From Thelonectria olida (taxonomy: Eukaryota > Ascomycota > Sordariomycetes > Hypocreales > Nectriaceae), in NCBI GenBank assembly GCA_020736575.1, contig JAGPYM010000021.1, forward strand, positions 558,001 through 622,000: 64,000 bases of DNA, in the 5' to 3' direction. Positions 45,810 through 55,778 of the stretch are shown one piece after another. Below the pieces are notes generated by a model, which was not told the DNA's origin, made no database searches, and saw only the letters and a list, made by a program, of their open reading frames with translations. Both the position numbers and the translations under genes were made by a program. Each line of letters begins with the position of its first letter. Within the stretch, counting starts at the first letter, position 1.

Positions 45810-46415
45810 AGAGGAATCGGCGTGCTCTTGTTGATGTATGCCGGGCTGGGAGAATTAGGCGTACGGTACAGGTAGCTTTACATCCATCATAATGGAGCGT
45901 GGAATCTCACAGTTTTCGTCTCGCTTCGTCGCCTGCAACAACTTCTACTGCAGGTAGTTCCCCGTCAACCTGGTTTTCTACCAGTAGCATCTGCTCTTCA
46001 GGGACCTTCCATAGTGACCGAACATTTCCCTGCAAAACATGCACTACCATCCTCAGCACGAGATCCGTGAAAGGTCCAGAAATACACTTTCGTGCTGCTT
46101 CCAATACCATGTGCCAGCTGGTTGGATAACTGTCTTAACAATCTTAAGAGATTTTCATCTATGTATATCTGATTGCCACAAGGAAAAGTCTCCTCACGTT
46201 TGCCATGGCCTCAAATCCCATTGCACTGTTCCGTTGCCCTCTACCCGACCTACACAACCCGAAATTCGGAAAATATCGACTACCGCTACATGGGGCGCTT
46301 CCAATTGCACCTGCGACTCTCCCAGTCCCCCTTTTCACCATCTCTTCGCCTGGGTATTCGAACCGAAAAGTTTCTTCTGCGATGCGCAATTGGTACGAAG
46401 GACGGCGTAGTCTGT
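45810..46415. other. Convergent 3' intergenic region
   Basis: The stretch lies between two genes that point towards each other and should hold both 3' untranslated regions. Small open frames here are not supported by any domain. Confidence 0.5.
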
Positions 46416-47000
46416 TCACGGCGTCGAAGGCGGTTCCATCACCAGCCATCGCCCACTCCACCCACAAAACGCGTCCTCGATTAGCGACGCGGTCTCTCCC
46501 CAAGGGACTTTAAACGCCCCAGAATTGAACATTGGCGAGTAAATGACGATTTCGCTTTGCACTTTGTCATTGGGGTTTGACTCGAGTTGCAGTCTGAACT
46601 CTTTCAAGCTGGTCCTCGTCTGGCTCAAAATCTTGCTCTTGGGGTCCTTTCCCGGCTTCCCCGTCCTGTCATTCGGTCTTCCGAAACCGTAGCTCGTAAA
46701 AAGACAGACAATGAAGACGCTGGGCGCCCCGGCTGCCACGTCGGCGGACTGTGGGGGAATGATGAGACATTGCCCAGTAAGTGACTCTGGCGGCCAGCGT
46801 GTTGATGAGCCCGGCTTTGCGTCGCTGCAGAATTTCTTGTATTCTTTGCAAGCATGAGGAAAGACTTCGGCAAGCTCAGCGGCAATGCCAGCCCCCCATT
46901 GTGCGATGCAATTCGTGGCGTGGACGAGATAGCTGCTGGAAGGGAGTGTTCTAATGGAGTTTAACGGGGTTTGGCCCAACGTAAACAGTTGAGTCGCCAT
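46416..47000 (-). CDS. Macro-domain ADP-ribose 1''-phosphate phosphatase-like protein (Poa1 type)
   Basis: An intronless gene for 194 residues; the ATG at 47000 (MATQLFTLGQ) is the first in frame. The whole protein is a single macro domain: YLVHATNCIAQWGAGIAAEL (ADP-ribose-binding loop with the conserved Asn near residue 30), GQCLIIPPQ, VFIVCLFTSYGFGR (second loop), and YSPMFNSGAFKVPWGE near residue 165-180. This pattern is that of yeast Poa1 and its fungal homologues, which hydrolyse ADP-ribose 1''-phosphate, a by-product of tRNA splicing, and may also remove ADP-ribose from proteins. Location is likely cytosolic. The gene is convergent with the GPI protein gene. Confidence 0.88.
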   Translation of the reverse strand: MATQLFTLGQTPLNSIRTLPSSSYLVHATNCIAQWGAGIAAELAEVFPHACKEYKKFCSDAKPGSSTRWPPESLTGQCLIIPPQSADVAAGAPSVFIVCLFTSYGFGRPNDRTGKPGKDPKSKILSQTRTSLKEFRLQLESNPNDKVQSEIVIYSPMFNSGAFKVPWGETASLIEDAFCGWSGRWLVMEPPSTP

Positions 47001-47582
47001 TGCAGATGGTTGACGCAAGACAGCAAAGAGTCGGTTGGTTAGAGATGGAATTGTCGCAAGAATAAGGGAGGGATCTCTGAACTTCTGGTCTCTTTATGAA
47101 GACCAAGATGCGAATGAGGGTTGAGTCACCCGGCCTGCGTGAAACTAGCGTAGGACTTCCGCCACTGGAACTGGGTTGCCTTAAGTGATCAAATTACATG
47201 CAGTTTTTTTTCTTCGGTGTTTGAGAATACCTTAAATGAAGATGGACAAATTCACACGTGCTTCGCCAATAACGCCTTTCAAATTGTGGTGTTTTGACAT
47301 CTAGGGCCACTTCCTCCATGCGCATAGACAGTGTTCGCCATGATCGATTACTCCCGCATTTTCGTATCCACGGATCTTTACGACACATCGACTCAATATA
47401 TTTCTCCCCATATTAGATGTGCTAAGTCATCATCTAGCCCCGGCTGATAGCAGGGCGATCTCGGTATACGCGAAAATAGCAACACGGCGCCTTGTTTTGG
47501 CCTGAGTGAATGTGCGCCTACTCGGGCACTCTATTTCCTAGGCTCCTGGCCTTTATTCTCGTCCAACAAAAGCTAATGCTGA
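47001..47582. other. Intergenic stretch between the macro-domain and FAD genes
   Basis: About 580 bp containing the promoter of the macro-domain gene and the 3' flank of the FAD oxidoreductase gene (both minus strand). No gene is visible. Confidence 0.5.
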
Positions 47583-49068
47583 CTATAGCAAAGCCTTGAA
47601 GCCTGAGCGCGAAGCTCTGTTGACCCGATCATCTAGTTCCTTGAGCAGGGCGGCATACCTCGCAGGACTGATATAGTAAGGCTCAGGCATTCCTGTCGTC
47701 ACGTTTTGCCCAAGCACCATTTCTGCTACAGTTTGGCCGCACAACCAGCTATTGACCATGCCGTAGCCTCCATATCCTGCTGCAATCCACTCATTGCCAC
47801 CGCGACGATGAACTGCCTCCTTGGGGAGCTTGCCCACAACCGGGTACCCGTCAATGGAGAAGCCCATGATTCCTGACCATGATGCTTTTAGCCGGGGCTG
47901 CTCTTCCGATAAAGAGTTTGTCGTGCCAAAGACTTCTTGAAGGACGCCTCGAAGATGAATCTTGTTCAGTGTCATCTCCTTGTCGTCTTCCACACTCGTC
48001 AGGTACTCGGAAACGTTCTCGTCCACATCCAGATCGCCACCGCCAATAAATATCTCTCCAGTCGCTGCATTCTGAGTGACATAGTCGAAGAAGTGGCGGA
48101 AGATGAATGCCCATGAGTATTTCCCGTCGAATGCTTTTATCCGATCCCCAGGTGTTTGCACCGTCATCTGGCCACGCCGCGGCCAAATGATGCCGCGCAA
48201 AGCAGGGAGCAAATGCGACACATGGCCTTCCGTGCAATGAACAATGTGTTTTGCGTGTATGGTTCCTCTCGGAGTTTGAATGGCGTAGGGATATTCCTTG
48301 TTCTCGGTTTCCAGGATCTTTTCAGCAGCTGTAAATGTCTCGATGCTAAAGCGCTCTTGGTATTGAGTCAAGAGACTGCGGAAGACGGCATTGACGAGTC
48401 GGAATGGCCACGCTGCTCCGGCAGGCCCTGAAAGAACGGCTGCTGCGTTTTCAAGACCAAACTTTCCCATGTCCAATGGTCAGCCGGGATCACTCTCTTG
48501 CTAATTACAAACTCACCTGCTTAGTATCCTGTCCCTCATAGAGCCGGAATTGCCCCTGAAGGTCAGGAAACGCTTTTTCGAACTCGGCCAAGGAGCTTTT
48601 GATATCTGGCACCAAGCTTTTGTCCATGAAGGTGGTCAGAGCCGTGACGCTTCGGACTTCTCCCACCTCTGCTGCACCGTGGCGCCCAGCCTGGCTGGCT
48701 ATTGCTGGGAAATGGGCCAGACAAAACCGAACAAGGGAAGCAGCAGCCTCTGGGCCAAGTTGAGCTCTGTGTTTCGCGTACTCGGTGACAGCGTTGAATT
48801 TGACGTGACCTCCGTTTCTGCCGGTTGCCCCCGAACAAAGCCCCCTGGCCTCCAGAACAGTGACGGAGATTGATGCATGGCCCTCGAGGAGTGTTTGAGC
48901 AACACTGCATCCAGTGATGCCCGAGCCGAGAATGACGACATCTCGCTGACCTGGCAAGGTGGAAGATCTTATCTCGGAGATGTTTTGTGGATGGGGTTGT
49001 TGCCAGTAGGAAGCCGTGGGGTTGGGGTTGGGCAATCCCGGATCAGCGAGCAGTCTTCGCGCGAGCAT
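47583..49068 (-). CDS. FAD-dependent oxidoreductase of the DAO (amine/amino-acid oxidase-like) family
   Basis: Two exons, 48517-49068 and 47583-48461, with a 55-nt intron (GTGAGT...GGAAAG); 476 residues. The N-terminal Rossmann motif is VVILGSGITGCSVAQTLLE (GxGxxG at 48-53), followed by the DAO-type signature GLCSGATGRNGGHVK near residue 77-91. The C-terminal part has IFIGGGD, WSGIMGFSIDGYPVVGKLP and EWIAAGYGGYGMVNSWLCG, the usual FAD-closing region. The family oxidises secondary or primary amines, sarcosine-like compounds or amino acids with release of hydrogen peroxide. No signal peptide is seen, so it is probably cytosolic or peroxisomal; the C-terminus (KALL) is not a clear PTS1. The substrate is unknown. 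Confidence 0.9.
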
Positions 49069-49803
49069 GTTGCTTGTCTCGGTGAATAGTTAGTAGTTAA
49101 GCTAGGATGCTATACGAATGACTGATACTGTCGCTTCGCTGGGCTGATTTCTATGTGTAGGATCTTGGAGATCAGATGCGCGGGGTTGTCACGGCGTCGC
49201 GATGTGCATAAACTTGCCTAAAGCGGCAAGTGAAAGCGAATTCATGGCGTCAGTTAGTTGCTATCGCACCATGGAGATGACTTCTTATGGCTAAATATCA
49301 ATAGTACTTATCTTCATGCAGTGCTTCCTATTACTAGAATTGCGCCTTCTTGTTCGGCGATCTCGATGTACTTTACTTCACAGATGAGGGAGGTTATGAT
49401 AGAACTCGCTCAAATTGAGCCCTGGTGGTGACCTGCGGGCCTTGGAAAGTGTCGTCTCGAAAGAAATCTCCAACGTTTTGCTCATGTCTCTGAATGAACT
49501 CGTCGTAATACCTAATTATCTTCTCGCATAAACGCAATTGTCATGGCGATTAGGACACTGCCAATTACTGGCCCATTGCATGCTTACTTAGACTGACCTG
49601 TTAATGCTGTCCCGTTCCACCACAAGCCTCCGGAGGGATGATTGGAGGGTCGGTCGGTTCATAAAGCGGCACTTTCTGCATGGCTGGAAGCCTCGAGCTT
49701 CACTAGCAATCTACGGGGGATCTCCTCACTTATATAGCGGACTATGGAGATCTACTTATGTGCGAATATTAATACCTGAAACTAAGGTAGCTAAGTAGAG
49801 GCC
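49069..49803. other. Intergenic stretch, FAD gene promoter
   Basis: About 730 bp upstream of the FAD gene and downstream of the Cys-repeat gene. A 64-codon frame at 49604 has no recognised content. No gene supported. Confidence 0.5.
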
Positions 49804-50721
49804 TTAAAAGTCGGGGAGGCACATTCCGAATGAGCAGGTACTGAAAATCGGGCAGTCACTGTCATCAGAGCAGAAACTCGTCACGTTCGGAAGGCAAATC
49901 CCAGATTGGCACGTCTCGCCGCTTGCGCAGTCAGCGTCGACAGAGCAGGAACTCACCACGCTCGGAAGGCAAGTCCCAGATTGGCACGTCTCGCCGGTTC
50001 CGCAGTCAGCGTCGACAGAGCACTCAGTCGTTGATCCTTCGATGCAAGTCCCAGATTGACAGATCTGGTCTGTTGCGCAGTCATCGTTGGAGGAGCAGAT
50101 GAAGACTTGGTTGCAAACGCCGCTCATGCACGAGCCCGCACCACAGTCGCTGCTGGAGGAGCATGTACACTGTCCGTTGACGCATGCCTCGCCCGGTGCG
50201 CAAACGCTGTTAGTCACGCAGATCAGAGGGGTCTGGTCAACGCATTGGCGGCCACTGCAGAACTGGGTTTCAAGGCACTGAGCGTTGTTGAAGCAAATCG
50301 GGGTGGGAGGGACCTGGCAAATGCCACCGATGCAGTCTTCGGTGAGTGGGCAGTTGGACGGGGCCGCACAGTGTCGGACTTCAGTAGTTGTGGTTGAGGT
50401 TGTGGTTGTCGAGGTTGCCAAGGTTGTAGAAAGTGCAGAGGAGCTCGTCGTTGGAGTGCTGCTCGGAGTAACGGCTGGAGTGCTGCTCGGAGTAACGACT
50501 GGAGTGCTGCTCGGAGTGTTGCTCGGAGTGGTGCTTGGAGTGGTGCTCAGAGTGCCGCTTGGAGTGCTGCTTGCAGTGCTGCTTAGAGTGCCGCTTGGAG
50601 TAGTCGAGGTAGAGACTGTTGAGGTAGAGACCGTCGAGGAGCTGCTTGCCTTGCAAGGACCGGCGTTAATACCGCTGATGCCGAGTGTGGCCAGGACGAA
50701 GAGGACCGCCGGAGAAATCAT
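49804..50721 (-). CDS. Secreted protein with Ser/Thr stalk and eight four-Cys modules
   Basis: A single-exon protein of 305 residues. MISPAVLFVLATLGISGINA is a signal peptide. Residues about 24-115 are a Ser/Thr/Pro stalk made of STPSSTP-type repeats, encoded by a 12/24-bp minisatellite. From C118 to the end there are eight modules of about 20-26 residues, each with four Cys in the pattern C-X5-C-X4/5-C-X4-C (for example CSVDADCGTGETCQSGTC). The last complete ones are repeated at DNA level with a 75-bp period. The modules resemble the Cys-rich repeats called EB or Dickkopf-like in other proteins, but I would not name a family. It ends after the last module without a GPI tail. It is probably an extracellular, disulfide-rich wall or matrix protein. 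A TATA box is at 50812-50818. Confidence 0.85.
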   Translation of the reverse strand: MISPAVLFVLATLGISGINAGPCKASSSSTVSTSTVSTSTTPSGTLSSTASSTPSGTLSTTPSTTPSNTPSSTPVVTPSSTPAVTPSSTPTTSSSALSTTLATSTTTTSTTTTEVRHCAAPSNCPLTEDCIGGICQVPPTPICFNNAQCLETQFCSGRQCVDQTPLICVTNSVCAPGEACVNGQCTCSSSSDCGAGSCMSGVCNQVFICSSNDDCATDQICQSGTCIEGSTTECSVDADCGTGETCQSGTCLPSVVSSCSVDADCASGETCQSGICLPNVTSFCSDDSDCPIFSTCSFGMCLPDF

Positions 50722-51287
50722 TTTGGGAAAAGAGTGAACCCAAAGTGAGACAAATTACAGGTACAAAGACAGAGTAGTTAGGCTCATGGCCGCCGTGGTT
50801 TCTTTATACCTAAGTCAACAGTTCCCTAGTCTTGGCTGAGTGGAACTCCCGGTTTGACTTCACTCCAGATGGAAGAAGAAGCAAAGAAATAGGGGAATAC
50901 GACTCACGGTGAGTCGACTTTCAATCTTCCTGCAAATTTGGAGGCAGTTTGCTCCCGCCCGATCGCTGGCCTGCGGAGTAGTGGGCCAAGACTATCAATA
51001 GTGTGGTGGGTTTGCCAATAGTTCGGCGATTGAAATTGCTCTTGTTGGCTGCCAGCCGCTCAGCTGAAGATCGCTTCTAGACGGGGCGGTTCAGCCAGGG
51101 GCCCTTCGTGTGCACGGCTTCCATGACTGCATGAGTGCCTGTCGATGACTTCGCGGGCAGACCTCAACCCACGTAACACTCAAACTACATACCTACACGA
51201 GTACCTACCTACCCTAGGACGAGGGCGATTTTCACCGTCAATGACCACGATTGCTTACCCTTGACGCACTGGTTTTTCAATTTCAGT
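50722..51287. other. Divergent promoter region between Cys-repeat and HET genes
   Basis: About 570 bp separate two divergently transcribed genes and must hold both promoters. A pyrimidine-rich segment with CTACCTACC lies shortly before the HET gene. No gene is visible. Confidence 0.5.
50812..50818 (-). promoter_or_regulatory. TATA-like box of the Cys-repeat protein gene
   Basis: The minus strand reads TATAAAG, about 91 nt upstream of the ATG at 50721, a normal distance for a fungal core promoter. Confidence 0.5.
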
Positions 51288-53480
51288 ATGAGACTACGAT
51301 CAGGGTTTTGCAGAGAAGGGGGCGGTTCTTCCGCCAAAAGATTCCCAGAGCAGACTGGTGACTCAATGACTGGCGGCGGCCCCAGCACCTCCCAGCGACC
51401 ACTGAACAACGAACACAACGCGATTCGACTCTTAACAGTGCAACCTCTCGGTGAAACTAGCGGAACTGTTTGCTGCAGCCTGGAAATCGTTTCTTTAGAG
51501 GATAGGACGCACGAGTACTCCGACTATCTCGAATCAAACAATTGCTCAGGCCTCGCGACTCGGCGAATCGTCAACGACTGGTTCGAATCAAGACAGGCCA
51601 CTCCAGGGAAACAGGACTACATGCCTCAGCCAGAGTCTGTCGACTTCCTCGTTCCATCCAAGGATCGCATGCGCTTTCGCTGGGGAGACTACGCTGCCCT
51701 ATCTTACGTCTGGGGCGTGGACATGACGGGAACGATTCTCCTCGATGGCGAGATACGCACCGTCACCAAGAACCTAGAAGATGCTCTCCGTGCCATATCT
51801 CGGAAAGACACGTTTGCGTCTGACTATAGACTCTGGGTTGATGCCGTCTGTATCAACCAAAAGGACGAGCAAGAGTGCGCCCACCAGGTCGGGAAGATGA
51901 GGGAAATATACAGCCAGGCGCGAGGGGTGTTGGCCTGGCTTGGTAACGCCGCCAATGAAAGCAACGACGCCTTCAATCTTCTTCGTGGCCTTTCCAGCCT
52001 AGACGAGGAACAGAAACAGCATGTTGGACAGGCGCTCCATGCCAATCCTAGCGTCTTCGGACGGTTCTGTTTCTACGGACTTGAAAAGTTAATGTGCCGA
52101 GCCTACTGGTATCGCCTCTGGATCATACAAGAGATCGTCCTCGGCTCGGCGGCGACAATGCTCCAGTGCGGCGACCAGTTCATTGATCTTCCCTCTTTCT
52201 GCCGTGGTCTCGGCGTTCTGTACTCTGGGACACTATGGACTGGGAAAGACTCTCTGCTGTCCAACGAGAGGCGGCTGAGGCGGCTGAAGCCGAAACCGTG
52301 GACTACAGACAGCATACATCTCGTATATAGAAGCATCCGGGTGTTGAGTGAGTACGAGGCACGAGGCGGGACTCGGCAGCCTTTACGTCGGCTCTTGGAG
52401 CTATCAACCTCCTTTTGCCGGGATAGCAGGGACAAAGTGTTCGCCTTACTTGGCATGATGGAGCCAGAGATTGTTCGTCGGATCACTGCATTCCACTCAC
52501 TCCCGACGCCCGACCTGTTCCGAGAGACAACCATCGTCTTCATCGAGCACTATCAGAACTTGGAACCGCTGAGGGATGCAAATCCCTGGGGCCCGACGCG
52601 CACGCCGTCTTGGGTCATCGACTGGAAGTGGGACCAGAAGATTCCCTTCTCGGCACCCGAGAAGCCGTTCGCCGGTCCGTTCTGGGACCCGGACACGCTC
52701 GCCCTGCCCCCGGAATCTGTGTATTGCGCGCATCGGGACCGGCCTGCGTCGTACTCGCTATCGCCGGATCGGCAACTTCTCCGCTGCGAGGGATTCGTGA
52801 TTGACGAGATATGCGGTCTCGGAGCTCGTGAAAAGGGCTATTTTCACTGGGAGCCGACGTCTGTTTGTTCACCACCTTCGGGATGGGAGAGTAGGTATGG
52901 CCCGGCTACGGCTGCTGCCATCTATAGTGTGATGCTGCTCGGCCGCGTGACCAACTGCGAACGTGTTTCTAAGAGGCACTCGGCGCTCCTATCGCTACCT
53001 CGAGACGAAAAGCGCGCCATGGACGAATTCGCGAGACGAGGTTGGAGCTTCCTTTCTAACCAGGTCGACTACTACTTTCGCTGGAGCGAATGGTGGAAAC
53101 TGCATGAGAGTATATCTGTGGGAGACAAGACATTGAGCTCTTTCTTCTCAGATACCATCCCTGAAAACGCCATCGAGTTTGACTACTCAGAGGTGTTTAA
53201 TGCGGCCGAGAGGGCAAACATGTCGCGGAGGCTGATGTTCACGAACAAAGGGTATATTGGCTGGGCACCCGATAACGCGTACGGCCCTGGCCACAAGCAA
53301 AGCCGCATTGGGGACCTGGTTTGTATTGTGTTTGGATGCAGCACCCCGCTTGTGATCCGGCCGAAGAATGAGTGCTTTGAGGTGTTGGGTGAAGCGTATG
53401 TTGAGGGTGTCATGGACGGAGAGGCGGTGGACATGCTCGAGGCGGGGGGATTTGAAAGACGGACTCTCACCTTCTGCTGA
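51288..53480 (+). CDS. HET-domain heterokaryon incompatibility-type protein, long form
   Basis: An intronless protein of 730 residues from the ATG at 51288 (MRLRSGFCREG). A shorter form from the ATG at 51366 is possible, and the sequence just before 51288 (TTTTTCAATTTCAG) looks like a 3' splice site, so an upstream exon cannot be excluded. HET blocks: YAALSYVWG at 135-143, LWVDAVCINQKDEQE at 182-196, VLAWLGN near 214-220, and RLWIIQEI near residue 285. The C-terminus GDLVCIVFGCSTPLVIRP...GEAYVEGVMDGEAVD matches the end of the HET gene at 8071, so the two are distant paralogues. HET proteins mediate cell death after fusion of incompatible hyphae. The partner is unknown. Confidence 0.93.
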   Translation: MRLRSGFCREGGGSSAKRFPEQTGDSMTGGGPSTSQRPLNNEHNAIRLLTVQPLGETSGTVCCSLEIVSLEDRTHEYSDYLESNNCSGLATRRIVNDWFESRQATPGKQDYMPQPESVDFLVPSKDRMRFRWGDYAALSYVWGVDMTGTILLDGEIRTVTKNLEDALRAISRKDTFASDYRLWVDAVCINQKDEQECAHQVGKMREIYSQARGVLAWLGNAANESNDAFNLLRGLSSLDEEQKQHVGQALHANPSVFGRFCFYGLEKLMCRAYWYRLWIIQEIVLGSAATMLQCGDQFIDLPSFCRGLGVLYSGTLWTGKDSLLSNERRLRRLKPKPWTTDSIHLVYRSIRVLSEYEARGGTRQPLRRLLELSTSFCRDSRDKVFALLGMMEPEIVRRITAFHSLPTPDLFRETTIVFIEHYQNLEPLRDANPWGPTRTPSWVIDWKWDQKIPFSAPEKPFAGPFWDPDTLALPPESVYCAHRDRPASYSLSPDRQLLRCEGFVIDEICGLGAREKGYFHWEPTSVCSPPSGWESRYGPATAAAIYSVMLLGRVTNCERVSKRHSALLSLPRDEKRAMDEFARRGWSFLSNQVDYYFRWSEWWKLHESISVGDKTLSSFFSDTIPENAIEFDYSEVFNAAERANMSRRLMFTNKGYIGWAPDNAYGPGHKQSRIGDLVCIVFGCSTPLVIRPKNECFEVLGEAYVEGVMDGEAVDMLEAGGFERRTLTFC

Positions 53481-53968
53481 CGAGAGTTTCTTTCGACGTT
53501 GAAGTGCATACCCATGTTCGTTCCTCAAGGCTCTTTGCTGTATCGGCTGATGCTCTGTTGTTAGGCGCAATAGTCACAGAGTGGAGGTTTGATAGGTCTC
53601 AACGGAAAAATCACCCCACGTCGCTTCAAAGATACATCCGTCAGGCCGGGATAACCTTGAAGAGCGAACGGAAACTTGGCGGTGACGTGAAATGCGGCTG
53701 CAGAGTTGGCCATTCCGTTTATATAGACGAGTTGCATGGATCCTAACCTCAGGTTAATGGCCGGGCTTCCAGCCAAGGCGCGTAATTTTTGGTTAGAGCC
53801 TCTCGCAGCAGCAGACTAGTGTTGACGGCAAGGAACAGGTCATGCTTTGTCTGACTCGACGGGTCTGGTCATTGGGCTGTAATTCCCTGTGCAATCACAC
53901 AGCCGAGTCTCTGCCTGCAACCAACGGGTAAAGGCTCATGTTCTTCTCCATTGGGCACGAACAACCCT

Positions 53969-54090
53969 GACACGCCTAAGACGGCCAAGGCGCTAAAGTA
54001 CGCGGGTCACTCTCACCTAGCGCGCCGAACACGCCGAACACGCTGAAGACGCTCAACACGCTACATGCGCTCAACACGCCAAATCCGCCC
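53969..54090 (+). repeat. Degenerate 9-bp tandem repeat (ACACGCYNA)
   Basis: Units such as ACACGCCGA, ACACGCTGA, AGACGCTCA and ACACGCCAA follow one another in steps of nine bases, with one longer unit (near 54000-54020) between two runs. There are about ten units in all. It is GC-rich and lies between the second HET gene and the dehydrogenase gene. Confidence 0.65.
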
Positions 54091-54211
54091 TTGTATCCAA
54101 TCATTACCTAGTGTTAGAATAGCCATCTAGCTCAAAGGCCTCGGTATAGACGCACTGAAAACGTTAAGACACTTGCTTTTGATGTTGTAGTAGACACTAT
54201 TAATTCTTGGC

Positions 54212-54218
54212 TATAAAG
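54212..54218 (+). promoter_or_regulatory. TATA box of the dehydrogenase gene
   Basis: TATAAAG about 116-122 nt upstream of the ATG at 54334 in a GGCTATAAAGG context. Confidence 0.5.
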
Positions 54219-54333
54219 GATTCATGACTTCCCGGACAACACAAACAAGAATTGAATTTCGAAGAGTTGATAAAGAATCCCAGCTACCTCAATCTATTGA
54301 AGACTCCTGCTCACTAATAGACCTGGATTTAAC

Positions 54334-55449
54334 ATGAGTTCAACCACATTTCGACAGTACTGGCTCCCGGAGAAGAAGGGATTCGATTGCCTCACCCTTC
54401 GAGACGTTCCCAAGGAAGCTCCCAAGTTCGGACAAATTCTCGTCCGAATTAAAGCAGTCTCGTTGAACTGGAGAGACGGAATCTTAGCTATCGGCACGTA
54501 CCCTTTCCCTGGGCCCGATGTGGTTGTTCCCGGAAGTGATGGTGCTGGTGAGTGAGCCTCCAAGCATCAAATCCTTCTCGTTACATCTATCTGACACTGC
54601 TTTGTAGGCATTGTCGAAGAAGTAGGAGAGGGCGTAACTGGATGGAAGGCCGGCGATCGAGTTCTGGCCAACTTTACCCAAGATCACATTGCCGGTCGAC
54701 TTACACGTGAGATCGGTCTCACTCAGCTGGGAGGCGAGACCCAAGGTCTTCTGGGCGAATACTTCATCTTCCCCCAAACTGGAGTCGTCAAGATCCCTGC
54801 CTATTTGTCCTTTGAAGAGGCGTCGTGCCTGCCTTGTGCTGCACTGACTGCCTGGAATGCGCTGTACGGTCTCACGCCTATCCAACCAGGCCAGACAGTG
54901 CTCCTTCAAGGTACTGGAGGAGTGTCAACTTTCGCACTGCAAATCGCGCATGCCGCAGGAGCAAAGTCGATTGTCACGTCGTCATCTGACGACAAGTTGG
55001 AAAAGGCGAAATGTCTCGGAGCAACTCATGGCATCAACTATCGCAAGACACCTGACTGGGCGGCTGAAGCCATGAAGATTACCCAGGGCAAGGGAGTCGA
55101 CTGCATTATCGAGGTCGGCGGAACCTTGACGCTTCAAGCGTCGTTTGATGCCATTGGATTCAACGGCCAAATCAACTGTATTGGCCACATCACCAACCCG
55201 GATCCATTAGGAGCTGGTAAGGAACTTCGCGGCCCAGACGCCGCGTTTCTTGCTCTCGACCGGCTTTGCGTGGTGCGTGGTGTGGTGGTCGGATCTCGTG
55301 AGCAGCTTCAGGACATGCTTGCATGTTTCGAGGCGAAATCAATCCGCCCAGTCATTGACCGGATTTTCTCATTTGAGCAGGCTCGGGAGGCGTACGATTA
55401 TCTCTGGAGCTCAACCCATACGGGCAAAATCGTCATCCGTATCCCATAG
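54334..55449 (+). CDS. Medium-chain dehydrogenase/reductase, zinc-type alcohol dehydrogenase-like or quinone oxidoreductase-like
   Basis: Two exons, 54334-54547 and 54608-55449, with a 60-nt intron (GTGAGT...TTGTAG); 351 residues. The N-terminal GroES-like domain contains LVRIKAVSLNWRDGILAIGTYP and PGSDGAGIVEEVGEGVTGWKAGDRV; the cofactor domain has QTVLLQGTGGVSTFALQIAHAAGAKSIVTSSSDDK, the nucleotide-binding loop GTGGVS followed by the usual LEKAKCLGATHGINY, and VDCIIEVGGTLTLQ. The Cys and His ligands of the catalytic zinc in classical ADHs are not conserved (NWRDG replaces CxTD), so a zinc-independent reductase of the NADP type is more likely. Substrate unknown. A Zn2Cys6 regulator starts 329 bp downstream on the same strand, so the two may be functionally linked. 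Confidence 0.9.
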
Positions 55450-55778
55450 AATCAACAGATAGCAACAACTGAAGTACGTTCTTAGGCTGCTGACGTAAAG
55501 ACGTTCGGGAATAAGTGAGTTTAGAAGATGTTTGAAGACCTACAGTGATATAAGATATGAAGCCCCCCGTCCTTGCACGCGTCCGCAATGCTATGCACCA
55601 GCAATCACAACCATCCACAACTCCGAATGCAAAGCTGCTGAAGAGCTGACTAATGAATAATCGGCCGTCCGCACCGCCACGGGACATGGACGCTAAAACA
55701 TGGCCACTTGAATTCAGGCCCTGATCAGTTTCCACACTCTCATCTTGAACCGGCCCTTGGAACCCAGCCCTGAATAAA
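55450..55778. other. Spacer between dehydrogenase and transcription factor genes
   Basis: About 330 bp holding the 3' end of the dehydrogenase transcript and the promoter of the transcription factor. No gene seen. Confidence 0.5.

Larger units (their letters stand above)
53481..54333. other. Intergenic stretch with a 9-bp degenerate tandem repeat
   Basis: About 850 bp. The main feature is the imperfect repeat at 53969-54090 (listed separately). The promoter of the dehydrogenase gene, with a TATA box at 54212-54218, is at the right end. No gene is supported. Confidence 0.5.
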
